This document shows, in pieces, positions 1-6,391 of a DNA stretch of 45,426 nt. Under the pieces are notes generated by a model, which made no database searches, had not been told where the DNA came from, and was given only the letters and a program-made list of their open reading frames with translations. The stretch's first letter is position 1. Every line of letters begins with the position of its first letter. This DNA is from JBDNIO01 sp041688215 (lineage in GTDB: Bacteria; Pseudomonadota; Gammaproteobacteria; Nevskiales; Salinisphaeraceae): assembly GCA_041688215.1 (NCBI GenBank), contig JBDNIO010000205.1:1-45426 (forward strand), written 5' to 3'. The translations under genes and the position numbers were made by a program.

Positions 1-2
1 GC

Positions 3-113
3 CGCTTCTACCCCATGACGGCATTCAATTCCGCTCTTGGGCTTGCTGCTCATGCATCAGCCCCTACCTATGAAACGCTCTACAATGGCCAATGGACTCA
101 CCCGACAGCATGA
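3..113 (+). CDS. C-terminal tail of an unidentified protein (partial)
   Basis: A frame open from the window edge gives 36 residues ending ...YNGQWTHPTA and a TGA at 111-113. The residue mix looks like ordinary protein (Tyr, Trp, Phe spread, no low complexity), and the frame ends 57 bp before the convergent thiG stop. There is too little to name a family. It could equally be a chance open frame at the edge; sequence upstream of the window would decide. Confidence 0.28.
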   Translation, partial: RFYPMTAFNSALGLAAHASAPTYETLYNGQWTHPTA

Positions 114-170
114 TTGGCAATGAACCGGATAGGCACGGTTTTTACTTGCGGGCCTTGGCGAGAATCATTG

Positions 171-965
171 CTAAAAAGGCATATCGGCCAGCGGCGACGA
201 CGCCGAGGCGTAGCGCCGACGTGGCATACGGCCGGCCAGGAAGGCCTCGCGGCCAGCTTCCACGGCTTTACGCATGGCCGATGCCATGAGCACCGGATTT
301 TTGGCTTCGGCAATGGCGGTATTCATTAAAACACCATCACAGCCCAGTTCCATCGCAATGGCCGCATCGGATGCCGTGCCTACACCGGCATCCACCAGTA
401 CCGGCACTTTGGCATTCTCGATAATGGTAAGGATATTGTATTTATTCTGTATGCCCAGGCCGGAGCCCATCGGTGCGGCTAGCGGCATGATGGCAACGCA
501 GCCGATGTCTTCCAGGCGCTGCGCGGTAATGGGGTCGTCGCTGGTGTAGACCATCACCTCAAAGCCATCGGCGACCAGGGTTCTGGCGGCTTCCAGGGTG
601 GCGGGCACATCCGGGTAAAGGGTTTTCGGGTCGCCGAGAACTTCCAGTTTTACCAGATTATGGCCGTCCAGCAATTCACGCGCGAGGCGGCAGGTATGCA
701 CCGCTTCCTCTGCGGTATAGCAGCCGGCGGTATTTGGCAGAATCGTGTATTGGTCGGGCGGGATAACGTCCAGCAGGTTGGGTTCATCCGGGTTCTGGCC
801 TATGTTGCTGCGACGAATGGCCACGGTAACGATTTCGGCGCCGGAGGCCTGGATGGCTGCGGCGGTCTGGTCCATATCCCGGTATTTGCCGGTGCCTACC
901 AGCAGGCGTGAGTGGTAGGTTTTGTTGGCTATTTTTAGTGGGGTGGGTGTGATTTTGGCTGTCAT
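171..965 (-). CDS. thiG: Thiazole synthase ThiG
   Basis: ThiG makes the thiazole phosphate half of thiamine in the cytoplasm. It condenses 1-deoxy-D-xylulose 5-phosphate with dehydroglycine, using sulfur carried as a thiocarboxylate on ThiS. The 264-residue product is of normal family length and a TIM barrel. Visible hallmarks are LLVGTGKY near residues 21-28, the LVKLEVLGD segment with the Schiff-base lysine at about K106, MPLAAPMGSGLG, and the phosphate-site motif VDAGVGTASDAA. The frame is open 29 codons further upstream, but that extension (SARCTNIPRYQ...) is unlike ThiG and family alignment favours ATG at 963-965; no strong Shine-Dalgarno sequence precedes it. thiS lies 163 bp upstream on the same strand, so the carrier and its synthase are probably co-transcribed through the hairpins between them. 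Confidence 0.95.
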   Translation of the reverse strand: MTAKITPTPLKIANKTYHSRLLVGTGKYRDMDQTAAAIQASGAEIVTVAIRRSNIGQNPDEPNLLDVIPPDQYTILPNTAGCYTAEEAVHTCRLARELLDGHNLVKLEVLGDPKTLYPDVPATLEAARTLVADGFEVMVYTSDDPITAQRLEDIGCVAIMPLAAPMGSGLGIQNKYNILTIIENAKVPVLVDAGVGTASDAAIAMELGCDGVLMNTAIAEAKNPVLMASAMRKAVEAGREAFLAGRMPRRRYASASSPLADMPF

Positions 966-1071
966 TAGGTTGCTGTGTAGTTGGGATGTTTGGATGGGTA
1001 ACGTGTGATGTGCTCTTTGGTATCTTGGGATGTTCGTGCATCTTGCACTCACTCAATTATAGTCTGGCCCG

Positions 1072-1119
1072 GCCGCACATTCATGTGCGGCGTTCGCCGG
1101 GCGCGAGCAATGCTCGCGC
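1072..1119. repeat. Two adjacent palindromic hairpins between thiS and thiG
   Basis: Two perfect inverted repeats lie side by side. 1072-1091 has 9 bp arms (GCCGCACAT / ATGTGCGGC) and a 2-base loop. 1101-1119 has 8 bp arms (GCGCGAGC / GCTCGCGC) and a 3-base loop. Neither has a T-run on either strand, so they look more like a REP-type intergenic repeat or an mRNA processing/stability element than terminators. Confidence 0.6.
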
Positions 1120-1128
1120 TAATCCGGC

Positions 1129-1329
1129 TCACCCACCCCCAATAGCATGAACTATTTCCAGGCGGTCGCCGCTTTGTACTTGCTGGCTGGCATGCGCGGA
1201 GCGGGGCACGATGCTGTTGTTGAGTTCAACCGCAATACGCTGGCCGCTGATGTCGAGCGCGTCGAGTAATTCAGAAACTGTCAGCGGGCCGGCAAACTCT
1301 TTGAACGCACCATTGATCTGGATTTGCAT
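1129..1329 (-). CDS. thiS: Sulfur carrier protein ThiS
   Basis: A 66-residue ubiquitin-like sulfur carrier for thiazole synthesis. Its C-terminal glycine is adenylated by ThiF and converted to a thiocarboxylate that donates sulfur to ThiG. The sequence ends HAIGGG, giving the required terminal Gly-Gly, and contains the family segments LTVSELLDAL, VAVELN-like (IAVELNNSIVPR) and SGDRLEIVHAIGGG. Start is ATG at 1327-1329. It is the first gene of the pair with thiG and is divergent from the AsmA-family gene, with 183 bp between them. I looked for a thiamine pyrophosphate riboswitch in that gap and did not see one. Confidence 0.92.
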   Translation of the reverse strand: MQIQINGAFKEFAGPLTVSELLDALDISGQRIAVELNNSIVPRSAHASQQVQSGDRLEIVHAIGGG

Positions 1330-1512
1330 ACTTGATTATGTTGGGATGAAGTACATGGCCTGCAACCGCACACGGGCCTGTGAGCCAATAGCATACTGAT
1401 CGATGCTGTAGTTAGCGAACCTTCCAGGTTATTAGTAATCTGAGCGGTGTACATGCCAAGCAGTGGCCAGGTTGTTGCTACACTGCGCAAATCTTTTTCA
1501 GGAGCACGCCTC

Positions 1513-3669
1513 ATGCCACGTCCGCTCAAGATTATTTTAGCTATTTTAGGCGTCCTCATCGCGGCTATCGTAGCGGTGGCGATCGCCTTGCCACTGTTCT
1601 TTGATCCCAACGACTACAAGGATAAAATCGCGGCCGCCGTGCAGGAGAAAACGGGACGCGAGCTTACTATGTCCGGCAAGATCGAGCTGTCGGTATTTCC
1701 CTGGCTGGGGGCGCGTATCGGCGAAACCCGGCTTGCCAATGCCAAGGGCTTCGGCGAGGAACCCTTTGCCGAGATGGAAAGCGTGGACGTGCGGGTGAAA
1801 TTGTTGCCCCTGCTCAGAAAACAGATAGAAATAGGCACAGTCGCGCTCGATGGCCTGCGTTTGCGCCTGGCCCGTAACGCCAGCGGCGAAACCAACTGGG
1901 ATGACCTGGTAGAGGCCTTTGCCGAGGATGATGCGACAGCCGACCCCAAGCCTGAGGAAAAAACCGAAGAGGGTTTAACCCTGCCCGAGTTTGAAATCGG
2001 TGCAATCGAGATCAGCGACGCCGCAATCTCCTGGCGCGACGCCCAGAATGACAGCCACTACGAATTAAGCGATTTGCAGCTCTCGACGGGGCGTTTAACC
2101 GCGGACGAACCCTTCCGCCTGGAAAACAGCTTCAACGCCGTGGACGGCAATGGCCTGTCGGCGCGCATCAATTTTGTAACCGAGGCGCAAGCCGATCTGG
2201 GGGGCCAGTTTTACCGTATGCGAGATTTGTTCCTGAACATCCTCGCCGAAGGCGACGCGGTGCCGGGCAAAAAGCAGCAGCTATCACTCAGTGGCAACGC
2301 TGAAGTCGACATGCAGGCCAGCCGCATGAAGGTGTCCGATCTGATGCTGCAAGCCGCAGGCCTTACGCTGACGGGTAGCGTGGACGGCAATAACCTGGTC
2401 AATGCGCCCGAATTCAATGGCCGCATTACCATCAAGGAATTCAACCCGAGATCGGTCATGAAACAACTCGGGATAACGCCTCCGGAAACCGCAAATAGCA
2501 GTGCGCTGACCACCGCCGGCCTGGACGCTCAGTTTGAAGCTACAACTGAGCGCGCCGCGCTGAAACAAGTTTTTCTGCAACTCGACAGCACCGCCATCAA
2601 GGGCGATGCTTCGGTGAGGAACTTCAGCAATCCGGCAGCTGATTTCAAATTCGAGCTCGACAAGATCAATCTCGACGACTATCTGCCGCCCGAATCTAAA
2701 GACAAATCGCAAGCGAGCGCCGAGGAGGCCACCAGTGCGGAATTCAATCTGGATGCACTGAAAGACCTTAAACTCGATGGCCGGATCACCGCCGACCAGT
2801 TAACCGTGGCCAATCTGAAGATAGACAAGGCCGAGCTCGCGGTAACCGCGCGCGTTGGCGTGCTTACCTTCGAGCCCCTGGGCGCCAATTTATACAATGG
2901 CGACCTGCGCGTGCGCGGCAAGGTAAATGCCAGTGGTAAGCGCCCGAGCTATACCATCCACGGGGATATGGATGGCCTCACCTTCGGCCCATTGCTGAAA
3001 GACCTGGTCGGCACGGAAAAGCTGGATGGTCTGGCCAATCTGGAACTGGATGTAACCACCAGCGGCAACACCGTCGAGGCCATGAAACGGGATCTCGACG
3101 GCACCCTGGCATTTGAATTTCAGGATGGCACGTTTAACGACTTCAATCTCGCACAGCTATTGCGCACGGCGCGCGCGAATTTTCTTGGTAATACTGCCGC
3201 GGCCGCCGATAACGACGGTAGTACCCCGTTCAGCCGTTTTGCCGCGTCGTTTTCGGTTAGAGACGGGCTGTTGTCCGGCAAGGATCTGACCCTGGACACC
3301 AAGGCTCTGAAAGCCCAGGGCGGCGGCAACTTCAATATCGTTACCAATGCGCTGGACTATGTCATCAACGTGGTGATTTCCGAAGGTACCACCGACATCA
3401 AGGGCCTGCGCGAGCTACAAGGTGTAACCGTGCCGATCAAGCTAAGCGGCAACTTGCTGTCGCCGAATTACAGTATTGATATGGCAGGTGCCATCAAGGG
3501 TGTTGTGCAGCAAAAACTGCAGGAAGAGCGCGCCGAGCTGCAAGGCAAGATTGACGAGAAAAAGCAGGAGCTCAACGAAAAAGTTCAGAATAAGCTGCAG
3601 GAAGGTTTGTCGGACTTTTTCGGCGGCAAGGACAAGAACAAACCGCAAAGCGAACAACCCGCGCAATAA
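1513..3669 (+). CDS. AsmA-family envelope protein
   Basis: A 718-residue member of the AsmA family, inner-membrane-anchored periplasmic proteins related to bridge-like lipid transporters and tied to outer-membrane lipid homeostasis. The N-terminus has one transmembrane helix (about residues 6-29, LKIILAILGVLIAAIVAVAI), followed by FFDPNDYKDKI and the typical TGRELTMSGKIELSVFPW segment that marks AsmA N-terminal domains. Long beta-rich periplasmic sequence follows. A second AsmA block lies near the end (GTLAFEFQDGTF, DYVINVVISEG, VPIKLSGNLLSP), then a charged coiled-coil tail of about 60 residues. ATG at 1513 is chosen because CAGGAG at 1499-1504 sits 8 bp upstream; an in-frame GTG at 1447 lacks this. 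asmA upstream of mutY-yggX is, from memory, a common gammaproteobacterial order, interrupted here by a repeat and one extra gene. Confidence 0.9.
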   Translation: MPRPLKIILAILGVLIAAIVAVAIALPLFFDPNDYKDKIAAAVQEKTGRELTMSGKIELSVFPWLGARIGETRLANAKGFGEEPFAEMESVDVRVKLLPLLRKQIEIGTVALDGLRLRLARNASGETNWDDLVEAFAEDDATADPKPEEKTEEGLTLPEFEIGAIEISDAAISWRDAQNDSHYELSDLQLSTGRLTADEPFRLENSFNAVDGNGLSARINFVTEAQADLGGQFYRMRDLFLNILAEGDAVPGKKQQLSLSGNAEVDMQASRMKVSDLMLQAAGLTLTGSVDGNNLVNAPEFNGRITIKEFNPRSVMKQLGITPPETANSSALTTAGLDAQFEATTERAALKQVFLQLDSTAIKGDASVRNFSNPAADFKFELDKINLDDYLPPESKDKSQASAEEATSAEFNLDALKDLKLDGRITADQLTVANLKIDKAELAVTARVGVLTFEPLGANLYNGDLRVRGKVNASGKRPSYTIHGDMDGLTFGPLLKDLVGTEKLDGLANLELDVTTSGNTVEAMKRDLDGTLAFEFQDGTFNDFNLAQLLRTARANFLGNTAAAADNDGSTPFSRFAASFSVRDGLLSGKDLTLDTKALKAQGGGNFNIVTNALDYVINVVISEGTTDIKGLRELQGVTVPIKLSGNLLSPNYSIDMAGAIKGVVQQKLQEERAELQGKIDEKKQELNEKVQNKLQEGLSDFFGGKDKNKPQSEQPAQ

Positions 3670-3863
3670 CTAGTGTAGTGCGTCATTCTGTTTGGACTTT
3701 ATACAACCACATGAAAAAGCGAAAAGTCGTCATTGCGAGGAAGCCCCGTGTAGCGGGGCTGACGCGGCAATCCAGTGGGAGCCGTATAGATTCGCAACGA
3801 CTGCGGCACTAGATTGCCGCGCTTCGCTCGCAATGACGGGTTTTCGGACCCAGCACACTACTA
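3670..3863. mobile_element. MITE-like inverted-repeat element, copy A
   Basis: This element fills the whole gap between the AsmA-family gene and the next gene. Its core is a perfect 11 bp inverted repeat, GTCATTGCGAG at 3729-3739 and CTCGCAATGAC at 3827-3837, enclosing a hairpin AGCCCCG/CGGGGCT (3742-3760) and the GGCAATC/GATTGCC pair. Its outer ends are imperfect inverted repeats (CTAGTGTAGTG near 3670; CACACTACTAG near 3862). A close copy lies at 10637-10852 and a shorter relative at 33211-33358. No transposase is present, so it would be non-autonomous. Confidence 0.75.
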
Positions 3864-3869
3864 GCGCCC

Positions 3870-4412
3870 ATGCGTGCCTGTCTTGTTCTGTACCTGGCGC
3901 TGCTGGCGCATCCCGCACTCGCGGCAGACGTCGAATCGGTAACCGTGGCGCATGACGACGGCGTTTACAAAGTCTCGATGAGCGTTCTGGTGGACGTACC
4001 GGCCGCGGCCGCATACGCGGTAATGACAGACTTCGAAAACCTGCCCGAGGTTAATCAGAGCGTGGTATTTGCTGAACGCTTGCCGGGCAACCGCCTGCAC
4101 ACAAAAGTAGACATGTGCATCACCGTATTCTGCCGCAGTATCGAGCAGACGCAGCAGGTAAAAACCAGCGCGCCCGATACGCTACGTATGACAGTTATCC
4201 CGCAACTGAGCGATTTCAGTTTCGGCGTGGCGCAGTGGCGCTTTATGCCCGTTACAGCGCACAGCAGCCGCCTGTTCTTTAACGCCCAGCTACAGCCCGA
4301 TTTCTGGATTCCACCGCTAATCGGCCCCTGGCTGGTAAAGAACAAGCTGCAGCAAGAGGCCCAGATTACATCCAGCGGAATAGAACGGGTCGCGCATGCC
4401 AGAGGCTACTGA
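3870..4412 (+). CDS. Exported START/SRPBCC-like protein
   Basis: A 180-residue protein with a clear signal peptide (RACLVLYLALLAHPALA, cleavage likely after residue 19). The mature part reads as a START/polyketide-cyclase (SRPBCC) fold. It has a first strand YKVSMSVLVDVPAAAAYAVMTDFENLPEVNQSV, the classic start of these hydrophobic-ligand-binding domains, and the closing amphipathic helix GPWLVKNKLQQEAQ. A periplasmic lipid- or polyketide-binding role is possible, but the ligand cannot be read from the sequence. The gene begins 7 bp after the repeat element, has no visible Shine-Dalgarno sequence, and overlaps mutY by 17 bp, so it is probably transcribed with it. Confidence 0.75.
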   Translation: MRACLVLYLALLAHPALAADVESVTVAHDDGVYKVSMSVLVDVPAAAAYAVMTDFENLPEVNQSVVFAERLPGNRLHTKVDMCITVFCRSIEQTQQVKTSAPDTLRMTVIPQLSDFSFGVAQWRFMPVTAHSSRLFFNAQLQPDFWIPPLIGPWLVKNKLQQEAQITSSGIERVAHARGY

Positions 4413-5445
4413 TTTCGCAGCTCCCCTGCTGGCGTGGTTCAAAAAACACGGGCGCCACAATCTGCCCTGGCAGCAACCGCGTACGCCGTATCGCGTGTGG
4501 GTGTCCGAAATCATGTTGCAACAAACCCAGGTAGGCACGGTCATCCCGTATTTCCAGGCCTTCATGCAGACATTCCCGAGCATTGCCGCACTGGCGGCAG
4601 CGGATAGCGATGAGGTCATGCAGCGCTGGGCCGGACTGGGATACTACGCGCGCGCCAGAAACCTGCATGCTGCGGCCAAACAGGTGGTAACAGAACACGA
4701 CGGCGAACTGCCGGCCGATCCGGACGCATTGATGGCTCTGCCCGGTATCGGCCGCTCCACAGCCGGCGCCATCGCCAGCCTGGCTTTCGACATACCCGCA
4801 GCGTTGCTGGATGGCAACGCCAAACGTGTTTACGCCCGCTATTTTGGCGTACCCGGCTGGCCCGGCGAGGCGCGCATAGAAAAGCGCCTTTGGGCCTACG
4901 CTGAACAGCACACACCGAGGTTACGGCCGGCGGATTATGCGCAGGCCATCATGGATTTTGGCGCCACGGTGTGTACCCGAAAACGCCCGGCCTGCGATGC
5001 CTGCCCGGTTAGTGCAGGGTGCCGTGCGCTGGCCGAAAACGCCGTCGAATGCTATCCGTACCCGCGCCCCGGCAAGTTGCGACCGCTGCGCAAAATGCGC
5101 ATGTTAATTTTACTTAGCGGGGACGCAGTATTCATGGAGAAGCGCCCTCCAGCGGGAATCTGGGGTGGGCTTTGGAGCCTGCCGGAAGTGCCAGAAAAAA
5201 GCGTGGCGCAAACCCATTGCAGTGAAAACCTGGGCGTCAGGCCCGGGAAACTGGAAACGCGAGATACCCTGAGGCACGGATTTACCCATTTTGAACTCGA
5301 AATCCAGCCATTGTTGGCGCGCGAAACTCAAACCCACGCCACCAGCGTTAGCGAAAACAATAACCAGCGCTGGTGTATACTGAACGACTTGCCGGCAATG
5401 CCGGCCCCGGTCAAACGCTTACTGCAAAACATTTCTAAAGCCTGA
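4396..5445 (+). CDS. mutY: Adenine DNA glycosylase MutY
   Basis: MutY removes adenine mispaired with 8-oxoguanine in base-excision repair. The 349-residue length is normal. Visible features are the catalytic glutamate E38 in WVSEIMLQQTQV, the helix-hairpin-helix with LPGIG (about 115-119), the catalytic aspartate D139 in LLDGNAKR, and the [4Fe-4S] loop C193-x6-C200-x2-C203-x5-C209. A C-terminal NUDIX-like domain (about 230-349, GGLWSLPEV, RHGFTHFELEI) recognises 8-oxoguanine. The start overlaps the end of the START-like gene, and yggX begins 6 bp after its stop, the usual mutY-yggX arrangement. Confidence 0.97.
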   Translation: MPEATDFAAPLLAWFKKHGRHNLPWQQPRTPYRVWVSEIMLQQTQVGTVIPYFQAFMQTFPSIAALAAADSDEVMQRWAGLGYYARARNLHAAAKQVVTEHDGELPADPDALMALPGIGRSTAGAIASLAFDIPAALLDGNAKRVYARYFGVPGWPGEARIEKRLWAYAEQHTPRLRPADYAQAIMDFGATVCTRKRPACDACPVSAGCRALAENAVECYPYPRPGKLRPLRKMRMLILLSGDAVFMEKRPPAGIWGGLWSLPEVPEKSVAQTHCSENLGVRPGKLETRDTLRHGFTHFELEIQPLLARETQTHATSVSENNNQRWCILNDLPAMPAPVKRLLQNISKA

Positions 5446-5451
5446 AACCTT

Positions 5452-5727
5452 ATGACGAACACCGTACATTGCGTAAAACTCGACAAGGACGCCCCCGGCT
5501 TGCCACGCGCGCCGTTCCCCGGTGAGCTGGGCAAACGCTTGCACGAAAACGTATCGCAGGAGGCCTGGCAAACCTGGCTGGCCGAACAGACGCGGCTAAT
5601 TAACGAATATAGTTTGCACTTGGCCGACCCCAAGGCGCGCCAGTTCCTGGCCGAGCAGATCGAGGAATATTTTTTCGGCAGCGGCGAAACCGCAAAAACC
5701 CACTACGTGCCGCCAAAACAGAAATAA
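5452..5727 (+). CDS. yggX: Fe(2+)-trafficking / oxidative damage protection protein YggX
   Basis: A 91-residue member of the YggX family, cytoplasmic proteins linked to iron trafficking and protection of iron-sulfur clusters from oxidation. The sequence follows the family throughout: HCVKL near the start with the conserved cysteine, the FPGELGKR segment, NVSQEAWQTWLAEQT, INEYSLHLADPKARQFL, and a tail ending THYVPPKQ. It follows mutY by 6 bp and is almost certainly in the same transcript, joining repair of oxidised DNA with protection of the iron-sulfur glycosylase. Confidence 0.95.
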   Translation: MTNTVHCVKLDKDAPGLPRAPFPGELGKRLHENVSQEAWQTWLAEQTRLINEYSLHLADPKARQFLAEQIEEYFFGSGETAKTHYVPPKQK

Positions 5728-5752
5728 CTGCAGTACAAAATTGCGCCCGCCC

Positions 5753-5781
5753 TTGACGCATGCGCCCCACGTCGGTTTAAT
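5753..5781 (+). promoter_or_regulatory. Sigma-70-type promoter of tRNA-Phe
   Basis: TTGACG at 5753-5758 and TTTAAT at 5776-5781 are separated by 17 bp. A GC-rich stretch (GCGCCTCCC) follows the -10 box, as is usual for stable-RNA promoters under stringent control. The tRNA begins 39 bp downstream of the -10 box. Confidence 0.6.
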
Positions 5782-5820
5782 ACGCGCCTCCCAGGCTGGT
5801 TTCTCCGGCTTCAAAACAAT

Positions 5821-5896
5821 GGCCGAATAGCTCAGTTGGTAGAGCATACGACTGAAAATCGTAGTGTCGGTGGTTCAATTCCACCTTCGGCCACCA
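5821..5896 (+). tRNA. tRNA-Phe (anticodon GAA)
   Basis: A 76 nt tRNA with encoded CCA (5894-5896). The acceptor stem GGCCGAA (5821-5827) pairs with TTCGGCC (5886-5892), with discriminator base A at 5893. The anticodon stem TACGA/TCGTA encloses a loop with GAA at 5854-5856 (position 34-36), and the T-loop is GTTCAAT. It follows yggX by 93 bp and has its own promoter. Confidence 0.97.
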
Positions 5897-6316
5897 TTTA
5901 AATCAGCGAATTAGTGTTTTGAGGTGTCGGTGTCAACGGCGTAGGGTCCAGAGGTCGAATCGCCAATTCACAGAGTTGACCATCGTGGCTTGAAGCAAGC
6001 CAAACCGTCTCCGGACTCTCCCTGGTTGATACGCTGATTCACGGCGATAGTCTAGGCGCTTAATCGTGTTTTCGATGATGTCGTGACTGTTCGACAATGA
6101 AAGCTACCGTTGAGTAAGACGAAACACCGTAGGGCACAAAATAAGTCAAGATTATTTTCCAGATAGGTGGTGCCAGACCAGCTGTTAACAAAGCCCCTTG
6201 GTTAATTTCTCCGCGGGTCTAATTCCCCGCAGCTTGCTGCGACATGACTGATCGATGCGTAGCGAGTACCAAGGCAATACCCCGCGGCTTGCCGCGGGGT
6301 TCTTTATTACGATGAC
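5897..6316. other. Long gap with decayed repeat remnants
   Basis: No convincing gene lies between tRNA-Phe and the PQQ dehydrogenase promoter. A minus-strand frame of about 55 codons (stop at 5933-5935) has a plausible residue mix but no good start or recognisable match. Near the right end two related hairpins share a CTTG loop: CGCAG-CTTG-CTGCG (6228-6241) and the terminator-like one at 6279-6300. They look like the ends of a decayed repeat. I saw no duplication of the tRNA 3' end that would mark an integrated element. Confidence 0.5.
6279..6305 (+). terminator. Rho-independent terminator-like hairpin
   Basis: ACCCCGCGG (6279-6287), loop CTTG, CCGCGGGGT (6292-6300), followed by TCTTT. The 9 bp GC-rich stem is strong but the T-run is short. 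No gene ends just upstream, so it may end the tRNA-Phe transcript or insulate the dehydrogenase operon. Confidence 0.5.
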
Positions 6317-6345
6317 TTATTGCACCTACCCTAGTGAAATATAAA
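6317..6345 (+). promoter_or_regulatory. Candidate promoter of the PQQ dehydrogenase operon
   Basis: TTATTG (6317-6322), 17 bp spacer, TATAAA (6340-6345). This places the transcript start near 6352, just before the leader hairpin at 6356-6389. The -35 box is weak, which would fit a regulated promoter. Confidence 0.4.
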
Positions 6346-6355
6346 CCCTGCAAGT

Positions 6356-6389
6356 GTAAGCTTCCGGATATAAAAACCGAGGAGCTTAC
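6356..6389 (+). promoter_or_regulatory. Leader hairpin covering the ribosome binding site
   Basis: GTAAGCTTCCGG (6356-6367) can pair with CCGAGGAGCTTAC (6377-6389) around a 9-base A/T-rich loop: nine pairs including one G-U, a small mismatch/bulge, then three G-C pairs. The Shine-Dalgarno sequence GAGGAG (6379-6384), 7 bp before the ATG, lies wholly in the 3' arm and would be hidden when the hairpin forms. As DNA the same repeat could be an operator. Confidence 0.45.
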
Positions 6390-6391
6390 AA

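Noticed and set aside
1330..1512. Possible TPP riboswitch upstream of thiS
   Set aside because: The expected conserved CTGAGA and ACC..GAACCTGAT-type segments are absent on the thiS strand.
5933..6107. Minus-strand open frame of about 55 codons downstream of tRNA-Phe
   Set aside because: No convincing start or ribosome binding site and no recognisable family; too short to call, though it might be a remnant of a mobile gene.
5821..6391. Integration site at the 3' end of tRNA-Phe
   Set aside because: No second copy of the tRNA 3' end and no integrase gene nearby.
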